Shown one piece after another: positions 11,540 through 22,045 of a DNA stretch of 64,000 nucleotides (positions are counted from its first letter, which is position 1; each line of letters starts with the position of its first letter). The position numbers were made by a program, and so were the translations under genes. Origin of the DNA: Adenophora triphylla var. japonica (Eukaryota; Streptophyta; Magnoliopsida; Asterales; Campanulaceae). The notes under the pieces are model-generated. The model saw nothing but the letters and a program-made list of their open reading frames with translations, did not search any database and had not been told where the DNA came from. Location: contig JAFEMH010000161.1 of assembly GCA_022495995.1 (NCBI GenBank), forward strand, positions 682,001 through 746,000, in the 5' to 3' direction.

Positions 11540-11735
11540 CCCGCGGTCAACATCGTGGCCGCGGTCAAAGTTATTTGACGCGGGCACGGAAGACGCGGTC
11601 ATGCCTCCTGCGGGCACCGATCCAGCGGTCAGGATCACTGCGGTCTTCGATAGGGATAATGCGGGAGGGATGCGGTCTTGACCTCAAGGGCCTATCTGTC
11701 CGCGGTCTTCCCCCCAGCGGTCTAGGAACTGCCAC
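11540..11735. repeat. Cluster of GCGGTC motifs in the U3 of the element 1 LTR
   Basis: GCGGTC followed by A or T recurs about eight times in 200 bp, for example near 11543, 11561, 11595, 11634 and 11649. It often follows CC or A. It lies upstream (minus strand) of the TATA box, where enhancer repeats are expected. Confidence 0.5.
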
Positions 11736-12119
11736 GTCACTGGTTCCTTGGGCCAGACCGAGCGCGGGCCCGGTCCAGTAGATCTGGGCTCATCAGCAAG
11801 TAATAATTTTCTTGTAATTGTTGAACTTTATGAGAATAAGTTTCACAAAAAATTGCAATTGGTTATCGAATTTGTCAAAGTTGCGATCTGATTACTCAAT
11901 TTAGCGAATCGGTACAATGTGATGTCAAATCTGGTAACCAGTTAAAAAACTAAAAAAATGAGTGGCATGTGCAAAACACGTGACTTTTTAAGAGTGCAAA
12001 TATGTCATTTCAGCAGGAAATCTAACAAAACTAACCAGGTTGGCAAAAGAAAATTTAAATGTCCATTTGTGTTAAAAATTTAACGAAATCTGTAACTCAA
12101 TTAACCACCACCAACACAA

Positions 12120-12190
12120 ACATCATCTCCATCAATACTATCATCATCTTCACCACCACCACCACCACCCTCACCACCAACCACCATCTC
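12120..12190 (+). repeat. CAC/CAT-rich low-complexity tract
   Basis: An imperfect (ACC)n/(ATC)n microsatellite in the left arm of the MULE-like element. Confidence 0.7.
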
Positions 12191-12716
12191 ACTACCTAAA
12201 CACTACATTTTACCTTTAGCAAGAACCATTTCATTAAACCCAAATCCATTTTCAAATTTCAAACCATTTAATTCTCCTAATATTCAACACAAACTAATGA
12301 ATTACCAGATCTGCAAATGTTCAAAACTCATCTAACTTTTTATTTCACACAAAACCCAAAAATTCCTGATCTGTAAATGTTAAAAAGCCATCAAATTCGA
12401 AAGAAATTTTTTCAGATTAAGCAAAAATGACGGCCTACAATGGTTTGTCGCTTTATGTTCTTGCAGTCGACGAATTGACACCTTTCTCAATTAAAAACCT
12501 AGTTTGATTAAAGAAGAGGGTAAATTTGAGACATAAATCACACACAAGCACAAACACACGCCCAAGAACAAACACACAGATCGAAAAAGAACCCTGGGCA
12601 TCTGACTTGTGTCTCGAAGAGATGAGAAACCCAAATTTGAACATGGAAGGATTTGATTTTTGGATTTTTGGCTTGACCCAGATTCTGTAACAGCAAAATC
12701 GATTGGGGGAAAGGAA

Positions 12717-14526
12717 GGTGTGGGCAGTGTTCTAAAAAGCGGCCTAGGCGGTGGTCGGGCGCTGCGCTTTCCTTCAAGGCGGGGAGATTAGGCGCTGGGC
12801 GGGCTGGGTAGAGCTGGGCGGCTAGGCGGACTGGAAGAGCAAGGCGGGTTTGGGCGGGTCTAGGCGGGTTGGGCGGATATAGGCGGAAACAGGTCATTTT
12901 TTTATTTTATTTTAATAAAGTTAAGTTAATTTTAGATATTTTTAGGGAAAAATATCGAAAAGTCCCTTTAAAAAAATTTATATCTAAAAAATTCAAAAAA
13001 TATACTCCCTCCGTCCCACTTCAATTGAGCCATGATATCTTTGCACGCTTTTTAAGATTTTTTTTTTAAATGAGTAAAGAATTGAAAATGGGTAGAAGAT
13101 TAGAGGAGAGAGAATGTAGAAGTTAAAAACATTTAATAGGAGAGAGAATGAGTGGGAGGAATAGTAAGTTAATGATTGTTTTTTTTGTAAATATGTTAAA
13201 ATTATAAAGGTATAATGAATAGTTTTTTTGTAAATATATAAACATTATGAGAGTATAAATGTCCGAAACACTGTTCACTTCTTTCCATTTATGGAATGTC
13301 TCATTTGAAGTGGACGTCTCAAAAAGGAAAGTGGCTCAATTGAAGTGGGACGAAGGGAGTATATTCTATCAAATAAGCCTTGAAACTAGAATTTCAATAT
13401 CAAAAAATCCAAAATTTAACGATTTAACTGATTTCATTAATTTAAGAATTTAAAATGATGAAGACTTGATTTTCTTTTCAATTATGAGTTTTACAAAGAT
13501 AAAATTTATCCATATTGAACAATAATAGTAATAATAATTTACAAATAATTATATTACTATTAATATTAATATAATTGTAAAAAAATTAAAGCAATAATTT
13601 AAAATAATGTCGATAGTGATGATATATGAAAAATAATTCATGATTACTATAATTATATTTTTCTTAATTTTTTTAAATTATAAGTTATAACAATTAAATT
13701 TAATAAGACGATGTAATTGCTTTTCTAATTATTATTGGACATGTGATTAGGAATATATCTTATTATTATTACTTTTTATAATAATTTTTTATAATTATTA
13801 AGTTTTTATTATTTCTGAATATAATAAAGCTTTGCATTCTAAAAGTTAGAAGTGCATGTGACACCTCACTATTCTTAGAAAACAAATTTTCATCTTTATA
13901 AAATTTTCAAACATAACGACATTCGTTAAATAGTTAATTTTTGGACTTTTTAGCTTTGAAAATTGAATTTTGTGACTTTTTAGATTGAATAATTATTCTT
14001 ATGATTTTTTGGATATTAGTTTTTCAGAGGGGTTTTTTTTATGGTATTTTTTCCTATTTTTTATCCTCTCTTATATCTCCGTTAGGGCTCTATCTCTCGG
14101 TTTCTCAACGACATTGTGTCTATACTCTCTCCTCTCCGCCGTTCTCTCTCCATTTGTCCATCATCTTCATCGTTCTCTTTCCTCGTCTCCATGATTAGAC
14201 TCCACCATCTCTATCATCAACTATAAATTCATTAAATTGTAAGCCCTCTCTTTCACGTCTCAAAAAAAATTGGGTATTTGATTACTTTATTTAAAAAGTG
14301 TGAAGTAATTGTTCTATTCTTTTTGCCACATGAAAATGTTGTATTGTTGTTGATATATGTTATTCGTATTGGTAACATTGAAACTGAAATTTCATTTTAT
14401 ATGGAATATATTTATAAATTTGTCTAATTTCTCGGCCCCGCCTAGGCCCCGCTTAGGCCCCTAGGCACTATGCCCGACTCCACCGCCCAGCATCCGCCTA
14501 TCACTTTTTAGAACCTTGGGTGTGGG
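12717..14526. mobile_element. Non-autonomous hAT element (12725-14518) with perfect 8-bp TSD
   Basis: GGTGTGGG occurs exactly at 12717-12724 and again at 14519-14526. Between them the ends are inverted: CAGTGTTCTAAAAAGCG at left and, reverse-complemented, CAAGGTTCTAAAAAGTG at right. GC-rich CTAGGCG-type subterminal repeats follow on both sides (12740-12890 and 14430-14500). An 8-bp duplication with short TIRs is the hAT signature. No transposase is present. The interior is AT-rich. Confidence 0.85.
13003..13361. mobile_element. Stowaway MITE (13005-13359) inside the hAT element
   Basis: The ends are CTCCCTCCGTCCCACTTCA and its inverse TGAAGTGGGACGAAGGGAG, flanked by TA on both sides (13003-13004, 13360-13361). 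CTCCCTCCGTCCC is the known Stowaway terminus, and TA is the target of Tc1/mariner-type transposition. It is 355 bp with no ORF. Confidence 0.9.
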
Positions 14527-15045
14527 TGGGGATGGAAGAATGGGCACGAAGGAGGAAGAAAAAATGGAGGGCGGTGGGATAGATATGGATCTACTCGTCT
14601 CCGGTGCCGGAGAAGAAAAGATGGGTACAGATTTGGCTCTAGTGCCAAAGAAGAAGAGTGTCCGGTGAGGGTAAGGGTGAGGTCTGGAGAGAGAGACATA
14701 GATATTATTTTATAACATAGAAGTGGACAAGGGCACAACACAAGATAAAAGACATATATGCCCTCTTAAAAAGTTACGTGTTTTGCACATGCCATCCATT
14801 TCGTTAGTTTTTTAATCGGCCATCCAATTTGACATCAAATTGCATCGGTTTGATAAACTAAGGAATCCATTCGCAACTTTGACAAATTCGATAACTAATT
14901 GCAATTTGTGGTAAAACTTAGGTTACCAAAATGCTATAGCCCCTTTATTTTTTTTGCTATTCTATGAATAAAGGAATATAAGAAGTTTATAGTGTGACTA
15001 CTGTGACAAACAGAAAAATGAAAATAAGAAGCTTATATTAGAACT

Positions 15046-15629
15046 TGTTGGGTTTGGTTCCATCTAAATTGGGGACACCTAAATTAGGGGATTAAACAAG
15101 CAAACCTTGGAATTCCTGTGGCATAAAAGGGAACGATCGCACAATCATGAGGCACGCGACCGCTCCAAGCTTCTGTGAAAGGGGAGCGACCGCGTCCAGA
15201 AATGGGGCCATTGCGAGAAGTCTATTTTAGAGAAGGGGTGATCACGCCCTATGCCGAATTCAGGTTGTTCAGTGACAAACTTGGTGCAGGGCTCTAAAAC
15301 CCTGCAGGGTTAGGAATATGCAGTATAAATAAGTCATATTATCTAAAAGTTTTTGAGGTTTTTATTCCTATTGTGATAGAGAACAATACTTCTAGGTGTT
15401 TCAAGAGTTTTCTTGTCTCTCTGTTTCTCTAGATATAGGGTTTGCACAGTTGTGAATTTTTGTGATCAAGAATTTCGTGCATTAGATTAGAGATTGTTTT
15501 TGTTGATTGCCAGTTGATAATAATATTCTTGCCCTCTGCCCGTGGACGTAGCCAAGTTGGTAAACCACGTATATCCTTGTGTTGTGTGATTTATTTATTT
15601 TCTGTCTTCAAGATAGATCTGTTATAACA
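15046..15629 (+). repeat. 5' LTR of Copia element 1
   Basis: It starts TGTTGGG and ends TATAACA, 584 bp. TATAAATA is at 15324-15331. The PBS follows three bases after the end. U3 carries repeated CG-rich words (ACGATCGCAC, ACGCGACCGCT, AGCGACCGCGT) at 15133-15200. Confidence 0.8.
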
Positions 15630-15632
15630 AAC

Positions 15633-15648
15633 TGGTATAAGAGCCAGT
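15633..15648 (+). other. PBS of Copia element 1 (initiator Met tRNA type)
   Basis: TGGTATAAGAGCCAGT differs from the standard TGGTATCAGAGCC by one base in the first 13. Confidence 0.8.
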
Positions 15649-15693
15649 TAGGTTGATAAAGGTCTAGGGGGTTTTTCGCTGCTGAAGAAGAAG

Positions 15694-16940
15694 ATGGGAT
15701 CAGGAATTAAATCACCGGTTGACAAGTTCAATGAGAAGAATAGTTTTTCTCTTTAGCAAATCAAGATGAAAGCCTTGTTAAGAGACAAGGGTTTGTGGGC
15801 TCCGGTGGCTGCTGCAATCAGGAATCGTCAGGATTCAAATGGCAAGGCTGTAGCAGGTTCCATAGGTATTGTAGCGGCTGCAAGAGTAGAGGGTTCGGGG
15901 AAGGTAGCTGAGAAGGAAACAACAAATTTGATTGCGATAGATGAGAGGGTCCACTCTAAAATCATCGGATGCTTAGATGATGATGTTCTGGCAGATATTG
16001 CAGATACTGATTCCGGAGGTGCTCTGTGGCTTGTTTTAGAAGATATGTATCTGACACGGTCACTGACCAACAAGTTGTATCTGAAAGCAGAAGCCGTATT
16101 TTCTCTGAATGATGGAAGGTACGCCCATTAGGGATCATATAGATTGGTTAACATCTTTATTAGTTGAGTTACATAATATTGATGTTAAGGTTGAAGATGA
16201 GGATGATTCTCTTGTGTTATGTGTTTGCTTACCACTGTCATATGAGGAATTTGTGGATTCCTGCATTAATGGTAAGTATACGGTTACGTTGGAAGAGGTT
16301 AAAAATAATCTCAAGAACAGAGATATGCCCCTCAATGCGAGCGGTTTATCTACATAATCTCAGTGAGCAGTGTTGGTTGAAGAAGGTAATAGGGGCCAAG
16401 GTAGGAGGCCAAGGTAGGAGAAACAAGGGTTCTTCTAAAAGGGGTCCAAGACCTGGAGATGTCTGTAGTTACTGCAAGAAAAAGGGGCATTGGAAACGTG
16501 AATGTCACAGGTTGAATAAGAGCGAGAAATTTGGGTCTACTACAGCTATAACAGAAGACGATGAGGAGGAATATGCCCTAGTAACCGAAGAAGACAAAGG
16601 TATGATATATACATGGATTCTTGATTCTGGGGCTTATTATCACATGTGTTCACGCAGGGAATAGTTTGCAACGTACGAGGAGACGTAAGGGGGTGATATT
16701 TATATTGTTAATGGTTTAGTCTGCAAGGTAGTTGACGTGGGTTCCATTAGGGTGCGAACTTTGGGTGGTAAGTTATGTACATTGAACAAGGTTATACATG
16801 TTCCTGAAGTAACGAAGAATCTGATATCCCTTAGTCAGTTAGACAAGATGGGATTCAGTTTCAAAAGAGAAGGCGAAGCAGTAAATGTCTATAGGGATTC
16901 GAATGTAATAATGAAAGGGGTAAAACAAGGTTTCTTGTAA
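15694..16940 (+). pseudogene. Copia element 1 gag, protease and start of pol (broken)
   Basis: ATG at 15694 opens a gag frame (SGIKSPVDKF). It meets a TAG at 15754-15756, where the family has Trp before QIKMKALL. It continues at 15766-16131, shifts frame near 16105 (MMEGTPIRDHIDWL), then carries a CCHC knuckle (CSYCKKKGHWKREC, about 16467-16508). A protease-like motif follows (LDSGAYYHM, about 16620) and the pre-integrase segment (16737-16940, NLISLSQLDKMGF). These are UBN2-type gag and Copia protease signatures. The element stops abruptly at the CACTA end. Integrase and RT would lie beyond the inserted elements. Confidence 0.8.
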
Positions 16941-16996
16941 GTACTCCAAGGATCTACGTTTTTGGGTTTGAGTCCAGTACTAGAAATAGGGCATTT

Positions 16997-17168
16997 ACCG
17001 ACGGACTTTTACCGACGGACACCGTCCGTCGGTAATACCGACGGAAAACAGACGGTTACCGACGGAAATTTAATTTTATTTTACCGGGATTTTTTTTTTT
17101 AAATTTCGTTTTGTCCGTCGGTAATTGAAAAACTTCCGTCGGTAATACCGACGGCCACGTCCGTCGGT
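16997..17168. repeat. CACTA subterminal repeats, ACCGACGG / CCGTCGGT
   Basis: There are nine copies in 172 bp. Forward copies are at 16997, 17011, 17037, 17058 and 17147. Inverse copies are at 17026, 17115, 17136 and 17161. In En/Spm, subterminal repeats bind an element-coded protein that brings the ends together. Confidence 0.8.
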
Positions 17169-17178
17169 AAATACGCCC

Positions 17179-17640
17179 TATATATAACGAAAAAAATCCC
17201 ATTTTTAATTACGCCTTCATTTTATTACGCTTCTTCTCTCTCAGTCATTCGCGAACGCGAACCCTAACGCGTCGTTCACCGTTGCCGTCGCCGTCTTTCG
17301 GTAAGCATCTTTCTTTCTCTCAATCCCTTCCTCTCTCACTTGATTTCTCTCTCTCACTTTCTCTCTCTCTCATCAGTAATTCGCGAACAAACACCGTCGC
17401 CGCCGTGGAAGCCGTTCGCCGTCGCCGTCTCCGTTGCCGGTAAGCTCTCTTTCTCTCTCTCAATCCCTTTCCCTCTCTCACTCGATTTCTCTCTCTCACT
17501 CACTTTCTCTCTCTCTCTCTCTCGCAGTCGCCCTCTGAACAACGCCGTTGCTGCCGAGCGCCCATTCGGCTCGCCGCCGTCTCCGTCGCCAGGTAAGCTC
17601 TCTTTCTCTCTCTCTCTCTCTCTCACTGGATTTCTCTCTC
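17179..17640 (+). promoter_or_regulatory. CACTA promoter and triplicated leader
   Basis: TATATATAA at 17179-17187 precedes a CT-rich leader. A segment with GCCGTC-rich sequence, then GGTAAGC and a CTTTCTCTCTC tract, is repeated three times (around 17282, 17407 and 17560). Each copy supplies a splice-donor-like GTAAGC. The ORFs seen here are CT-microsatellite artefacts. Confidence 0.5.
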
Positions 17641-19842
17641 TCAAGTATTGATTACGAAAGTATGCCTAATTTTGAAACAAATGGATTAGGGTGTGTAATC
17701 AAATTAACGAGGTCGAATAACTGTGTATTAATTTGATAGCTTCCTTAGAAATGAAAATTATTTAAAATTACAATATATAAATAATTAATATTTATTGAAA
17801 AATAGGAGTATTGCACGATTTCGAGTTTCAATATGGAAATTAAATGGCGCTAAAGATAAATATTGATCTTCTTCCAAGCGTAAAAGTGAACATTTTTGAA
17901 CTGTAAATGAGAAAGTGTAATTATCTTATTTATAAGAACCACATAATTATTATTCTGAAATAGAATAATTATGAAATAACTAAATGATAGTACATATTTT
18001 GAGGATCTCGTAACTATTTTGAGATACGAAGGATATTAATGTTTTCTCTGGAGAAACCCTTATTTTAAAATGGAGACAATAGGAACTTATATTTTTAGTC
18101 GGTTGTGCTCTTCTTTGCCCCGATTGTACATGTGCTTAAATTTTATTTTGTGGTGTTATTTTTTAAATTCTTCTTCTTCGTTATTTTGGATCACATTGTT
18201 TGTTTACTAGTAGATCGTATCATTGTTGCAATTTCTTACTCACCTCTGCTAAGTTGATTTGCTTAGATCTAGTTAACACAGGGAAGTAGATTGTTTGTTA
18301 TTGTATGCCTAATTGTTGTTGTAAATCACTCTATTTGAGGAATTGTTGCAATTTTGTAAGTTAGTGTTACTTCAGTGTTGTTTTTCAGCTTCTGCTTTGA
18401 CTGGTTAATTAAGTTTTGAAACGGGATGCTCTGTGACATTCTAGAAAGAGAAAGTAGAAAGATGAGTGGAAGGAAGGGAGTAAGATGAAGATCCATAGCA
18501 TTTTTTAGATGAACAATAAGTCATATAAATCCAATGAATTGATTCTTGCGAACATTTTATTTTTGGTTGAAGTTAAAATCCATAGCATTTTTTAGGAAGA
18601 AAACTCTTAGTGGCACTGCTTATAGGATATTGTGGTAGGTGGTTAACATCTTAAAATATAAATAAGATGAGAGTCTTTTTCTCCCACAGCTATCAAAATT
18701 CGTCTTCTTTGATCAAGAAAGACAGAGCAAACAAGTTCATTACCGTTTGAGCAAAGGATTTTCTGTTTAATAAGAGTTTTTCGGTTTCACTTTGTCCTCT
18801 TTCTCTCTAAGGATCTCAAACATCACTTGAGATCCTTAGAGAGGAGGACAAAGGAAACCGAAAAAATTCTTATTAAACAGAAAATTCTTTGCTCAAACGG
18901 CAATGAACTTGTTTGCTCTGTCTTTCTTGGTCTAAGATGAGATTGGGTTTTGATAGTTGTGGATGAGAACGACTCTTATCTTGTTTATAAATGTTAATTT
19001 AATTCATCATTGTAAAATTTCAAATTTTACAATAAAGAATTAATATTTCAAATTATTCACAATATTAATAATTTAAAAAATATGATAGATATGTGTGTTA
19101 ATTCATTATTGTAAAATTATGCATTTTACGGTAATGAATAAAAATTAATGTTACGACGTGACGTTGTGACGGTTGAAACACAAAAGCTTAGAAACCCGTT
19201 TAAGAATCTTTAACTTATCATGTTGAGGTCAACATGTAGTCATCGATTCTTAAATTGTCCGTATGGACAGCCTTGAAATGCACGATTATATGTTTTGTAA
19301 ATATCATCATTGTCTATTAAAATTGCTTGAATAGTCGATAGTTGAGATATTTCGGTTGCATTAATCCTATTGTTCTCTCGAGTGTATACTAGACATATAT
19401 GGTTGATTACACACTGTCGATTCTAATCGATAGTGTTTGATTGATCTAGTCTACGTCGTGCACTTGGAGACCATGGGGTTATGCTGCCGAAATTTCTTGA
19501 TTTTCGATTATAAAGCAAGTAGACAAGGTGATATTTGCAATTCATACGTGTATTTCGGGATGGGATAGAAGCCAACCCAATTCTAAACCTAATGGACATG
19601 AATTGTCCTTTCATCATAGGGAATGATATACTTTACAACAAATAATTAAATATTATTATTTAAAATTATTCAAAATATTAATAATTAATAATTAAAAAAA
19701 TGTGATAGATGTGTGCGATAGAAGCCAACCCCAATTCTAAACCTAAAGAAACATGTCTTGTTGCTTTTAAGTTTGTAATCCAAATTTAGGGAATTGTAAT
19801 GCATTAATTACATCTTAACTGTTAATACATTATGAAATGCAG
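17641..19842 (+). other. AT-rich intron-like region of the CACTA element
   Basis: No protein-like frame appears. The region is AT-rich, carries the foldback at 18664-18982 and ends at an acceptor (ATGCAG) at about 19842 before the transposase exon. A small perfect hairpin ATTGTAAAATT...AATTTTACAAT lies near 19012-19034. Confidence 0.5.
18664..18982. repeat. Long foldback (two 156-bp arms, 7-bp loop)
   Basis: The arm 18664-18819 is repeated inverted at 18827-18982. The loop is ACATCAC (18820-18826). The inner 100 bp are nearly perfect, for example GAGCAAAGGATTTTCTG against its inverse GAATTTTCTGTTTAATAAG context, and the outer part is more diverged. It could be a foldback MITE or a young small-RNA hairpin. 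Confidence 0.8.
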
Positions 19843-19852
19843 GAGTTAATTA

Positions 19853-20176
19853 TGTCTGGAGAAGATCGTAGTTGGATGGATGATCGTAGTAATCCCGGTA
19901 GAAGGGGTGCCCAGAGTTTGATTGGAACCCTAATCCAACAGAGGCACCAAATCCCGTTGCAAAGAAGTTTATAGATTTAATGGACTCTGCAAATGAGAAA
20001 ATTTATCCTGGTGCAAAGGCTTCAGTGTTAGAGCAAGTGACTGAGCTTCTAACTATAAAGGCTGATACAAATATGAGCCAGCATACTTACGATCGTATAA
20101 TGTCATGGGGACAACGGATGCTACCCGAAGAAAATAATATGGTTCACAATTTTTATGAGACGAAAAAGTTGGTGGG
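19853..20176 (+). pseudogene. CACTA transposase N-terminal exon (TNP2-like)
   Basis: ATG at 19853 gives MSGEDRSWMDDRSNPGRRG, the typical start of plant CACTA TNP2 proteins. A frameshift near 19920 moves the reading into the frame that holds NPTEAPNPVAKKFIDLM, NEKIYPGAKASVLEQVTELL and NFYETKKLVG. This resembles the TNP2 region before the transposase_21 domain. The frame is cut at 20176 by the LTR of element B. Residues read after that belong to the LTR. The enzyme would cut and move the CACTA element. Confidence 0.7.
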
Positions 20177-20726
20177 TGAAATTACCCGGATTTCGCGCGC
20201 GGCGAAAGCGGTTGTCTTTCGCGGAGGGTTGGTGTCTGAGACCTCGCTTCATGGGAAGGAACAAAATGAGGAGTCGCCACGCGGTTTTTGTATTTTGAGC
20301 CCAAACGTTGAGAAACGACTTATTGAAAATGGTGTCGTTTTTATTGGTAGCAAAAACTTAGGAAAAGGCTTTTGAAAAAGGGGATCATTTTTATTGGCAG
20401 CAAAAACGAGTAAAAAGCTTTTAGTACCAGAGATTGTTAGGTTCGGAGGTCAGGTTACGTTTCGGGTAGAGTATTACGAGATCGCCCGAAACGCCTCGCA
20501 TGACGAGTCTTTCTACCTTTCTCGAAATCGTGTGTGTGTGTGTGCGTGCATGTTTTGAAATGGGGGCTTGAATGACAAGCTTAATCTTGGTTTGAATGAC
20601 AAACGTTGATTATGTGACTTTTGAAAAGACGAGCGTTTGAATGACAAACGTCGGTTTGAGTTTGAAATGAGCGTTTGCGTGGCAAACGTCGATTTTGAGT
20701 TTGAAATGAGCGTTTGCGTGGCAAAC
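20177..20726 (-). repeat. LTR fragment of element B (Tat-lineage, inverted)
   Basis: Read on the minus strand it is the last 550 bp of an LTR related to, but not the same as, the LTR of element A. It has the two-hairpin module (20458-20507), the conserved GTAACCTGACCTCCGAAC, a GTGGCGACTC copy and the end CGGGTAATTTCA at 20177. It contains TG repeats at 20528-20546 and duplicated GCGTTTG...TGGCAAAC units (20630-20726). Element A starts where it breaks off. Confidence 0.7.
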
Positions 20727-20920
20727 TGTAAGTACCCCAATCTGGATCACACCCTTTCAAACACACGGGAAACACCGCAGACTCATCAACACAGTCTCGA
20801 CGACCCCTCTCACTCAAAACCCTCTCTAAACCCCCAACCAAACCAAGGGAGGAGCCTTTCTGGGATAAAAGGGACAAAAGGACCTTTTGGGAATTTTCAG
20901 GAAATTGGGAAAGCAATACT

Positions 20921-21172
20921 GGTCCGTACGGACCTCTTTGTTGTCATAATTACTGAATCTTCTTAAAGTCCACAATATTCCCTCAAATCTCGGGGAAAAT
21001 GATTACTCCCTCACAGAGTTCAGTCCGTACGGACCTCTTTGCATGCAAGATGGTCCGTACGGACCTTATTGCTCAGGGGACACCATAATTGCAAATATTC
21101 CTCCATCATCACAGATTCCCTCAAATCGAGGAAAACCAAAAGTCTGGATTACCAGGGAGGTCCGTACGGACC
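20921..21172 (+). promoter_or_regulatory. Four palindromes upstream of the LTR TATA box
   Basis: GGTCCGTACGGACC lies at 20921-20934, 21052-21065 and 21159-21172, with a near copy AGTCCGTACGGACC at 21022-21035. Three are followed by TCTTTG (two by TCTTTGCA). The last ends 21 bp before the TATA box. A shared binding site is the simplest reading. Confidence 0.7.
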
Positions 21173-21193
21173 TCTTTGCACCAAATCTGGCAC

Positions 21194-21201
21194 TATAAAT
21201 A
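21194..21201 (+). promoter_or_regulatory. TATA box of the element A 5' LTR
   Basis: TATAAATA in GGCACTATAAATAGAGGGC. The same sequence is at 37913-37920 in the 3' LTR. Confidence 0.75.
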
Positions 21202-21874
21202 GAGGGCTCCCCCTCCTCATTTTCACACACCTCCCACTTCTCTCTTCCTCCCTAGGCCTTCTGGCTTCCCTTCTAAGTCCTTCCGAGGCATTTCCGGCCC
21301 CTTTCGGATCCTTCCGAGGCCTTCCGAGCCCCCTCGTGGTGCTCCGAAGCCTCCCCGAGCGCTCCCGAGACGCTCCCGCGCTGCCCCGAGGCACTCTCGA
21401 GGTACTCTGAGGCCCCTCGTGGTACTCCGAGGCCTTGCCTGGTCTTTCCACGGTGTCCCGGCTCTTTCCGAGTCAAGCGGCGATCCCAAACCACGCCGAA
21501 ACTCCGCCCGAGTGACTCCGCCACCACAACGCACGCCGAACCTCTCGCCCGAGTGATCCCAGCGATCCCCACGCACGCCGAACCTCTGCCCGAACGCATC
21601 CTGCAACATCAACTCACGTCGAAACTCCGTCCGCGTACAACCGCATCTCCCGAAGCAATCCCGATCCGTGCAGGAACGCTACTCCGACCTCAAACACTAT
21701 TCCCCAGGCGGAAGACAAGACACGAACCAACATTGGTAAGGCTTCCTTCCATTACTATTTCAATAAATTTCCATACATAGCATACAATGTAGACATCCGA
21801 TACAAAGATGCATTTTTAAAAGCACACACACACACACACACAACATTTAAAGGATATTAGGGGTATCCGAAAGA

Positions 21875-21954
21875 CTCGTTTTTTACGAGGCTACTCGGGT
21901 GAGCTCTAATATTCTAATATTCTCTTCCCGAGGAGTCATCCGACCTCCGAACTC
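21875..21954 (+). ncRNA. Two-hairpin structured module near the LTR end (element A)
   Basis: Hairpin 1 is CTCGT (21875-21879), loop of T, ACGAG (21885-21889). Hairpin 2 is CTCGGG (21894-21899) paired with CCCGAG (21927-21932). The conserved box CGACCTCCGAACTC follows (21941-21954). The same layout recurs in four other LTR copies with changed but still paired stems. It would be part of the transcript leader. It is a structural call, not a known RNA gene. Confidence 0.6.
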
Positions 21955-22036
21955 AAAATCTCATCACACAAAAACAGTTTAAAATTATCTTTAAGCGATG
22001 CCCTTTTTCAATGTTTTGGGCTTAATAAAAACGGCG

Positions 22037-22045
22037 TGGCGACTC
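22037..22045 (+). other. Internal copy of the PBS core in the LTR
   Basis: TGGCGACTC inside the LTR, 108 bp before the true PBS core. The same duplicate is present in the related LTRs of B, C and E, with one change in A'. Confidence 0.6.

Larger units (their letters stand above)
1..11795 (-). mobile_element. Tat-lineage Ty3/Gypsy retrotransposon (element 1), 3' LTR off-window
   Basis: The element reads right to left: 5' LTR (10936-11795), PBS, gag, protease, RT, RNase H, integrase ending at 5041, then a gene on the opposite strand (224-4000). The order protease-RT-RNase H-integrase is that of Ty3/Gypsy. An extra antisense ORF between integrase and the 3' LTR is known from the plant Tat lineage (Retand-like members). 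The 3' LTR should lie just left of the window. The 5-bp candidate TSD at 11796-11800 (GCAAG) cannot be checked because its partner is outside. All ORFs are broken, so this copy is dead. Confidence 0.85.
10936..11795 (-). repeat. 5' LTR of element 1
   Basis: On the plus strand it begins TGATGACGCC and ends GGGCTCATCA, so the ends are the inverted TGATGA...TCATCA. The 5' end of the minus-strand LTR is at 11795. A TATA box lies inside and the PBS abuts the inner end. The length is 860 bp. Confidence 0.8.
11838..14920. mobile_element. Non-autonomous DNA transposon with long (about 170 bp) TIRs, MULE-like
   Basis: The block 11838-12010 returns inverted at 14750-14920. Matching words include TTGCAATTGGTTATCGAATT, TTTGTCAAAGTTGCGA, GATGTCAAAT and GCATGTGCAAAACACG. 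Long TIRs without transposase are typical of Mutator-like (Pack-MULE/MITE-like) elements. The outer ends and TSD are not clear: identity fades around AAGTTTCAC/GTAAAACTT. No coding capacity was recognised. A hAT element has been inserted in the middle. Confidence 0.65.
16975..20176 (+). mobile_element. CACTA (En/Spm) DNA transposon, 5' part
   Basis: The left end CAGTACTAGAAA matches the usual CACTACTAGAAA terminus with one change. It is followed at once by nine subterminal motifs, then a TATA box, a CT-rich leader, introns and a transposase exon. The right terminus is not seen. The element is interrupted at 20177 by an inverted LTR. Confidence 0.75.

Noticed and set aside
17340..17736. ORFs of 60-100 codons rich in Ser, Leu and Arg
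   Set aside because: They are translations of CT microsatellites in an untranslated leader.
21149..21612. Arg/Gly-rich ORFs on the minus strand of the element A LTR
   Set aside because: They arise from CCGAGG-type repeats in the LTR and overlap its promoter. No protein signature was seen.
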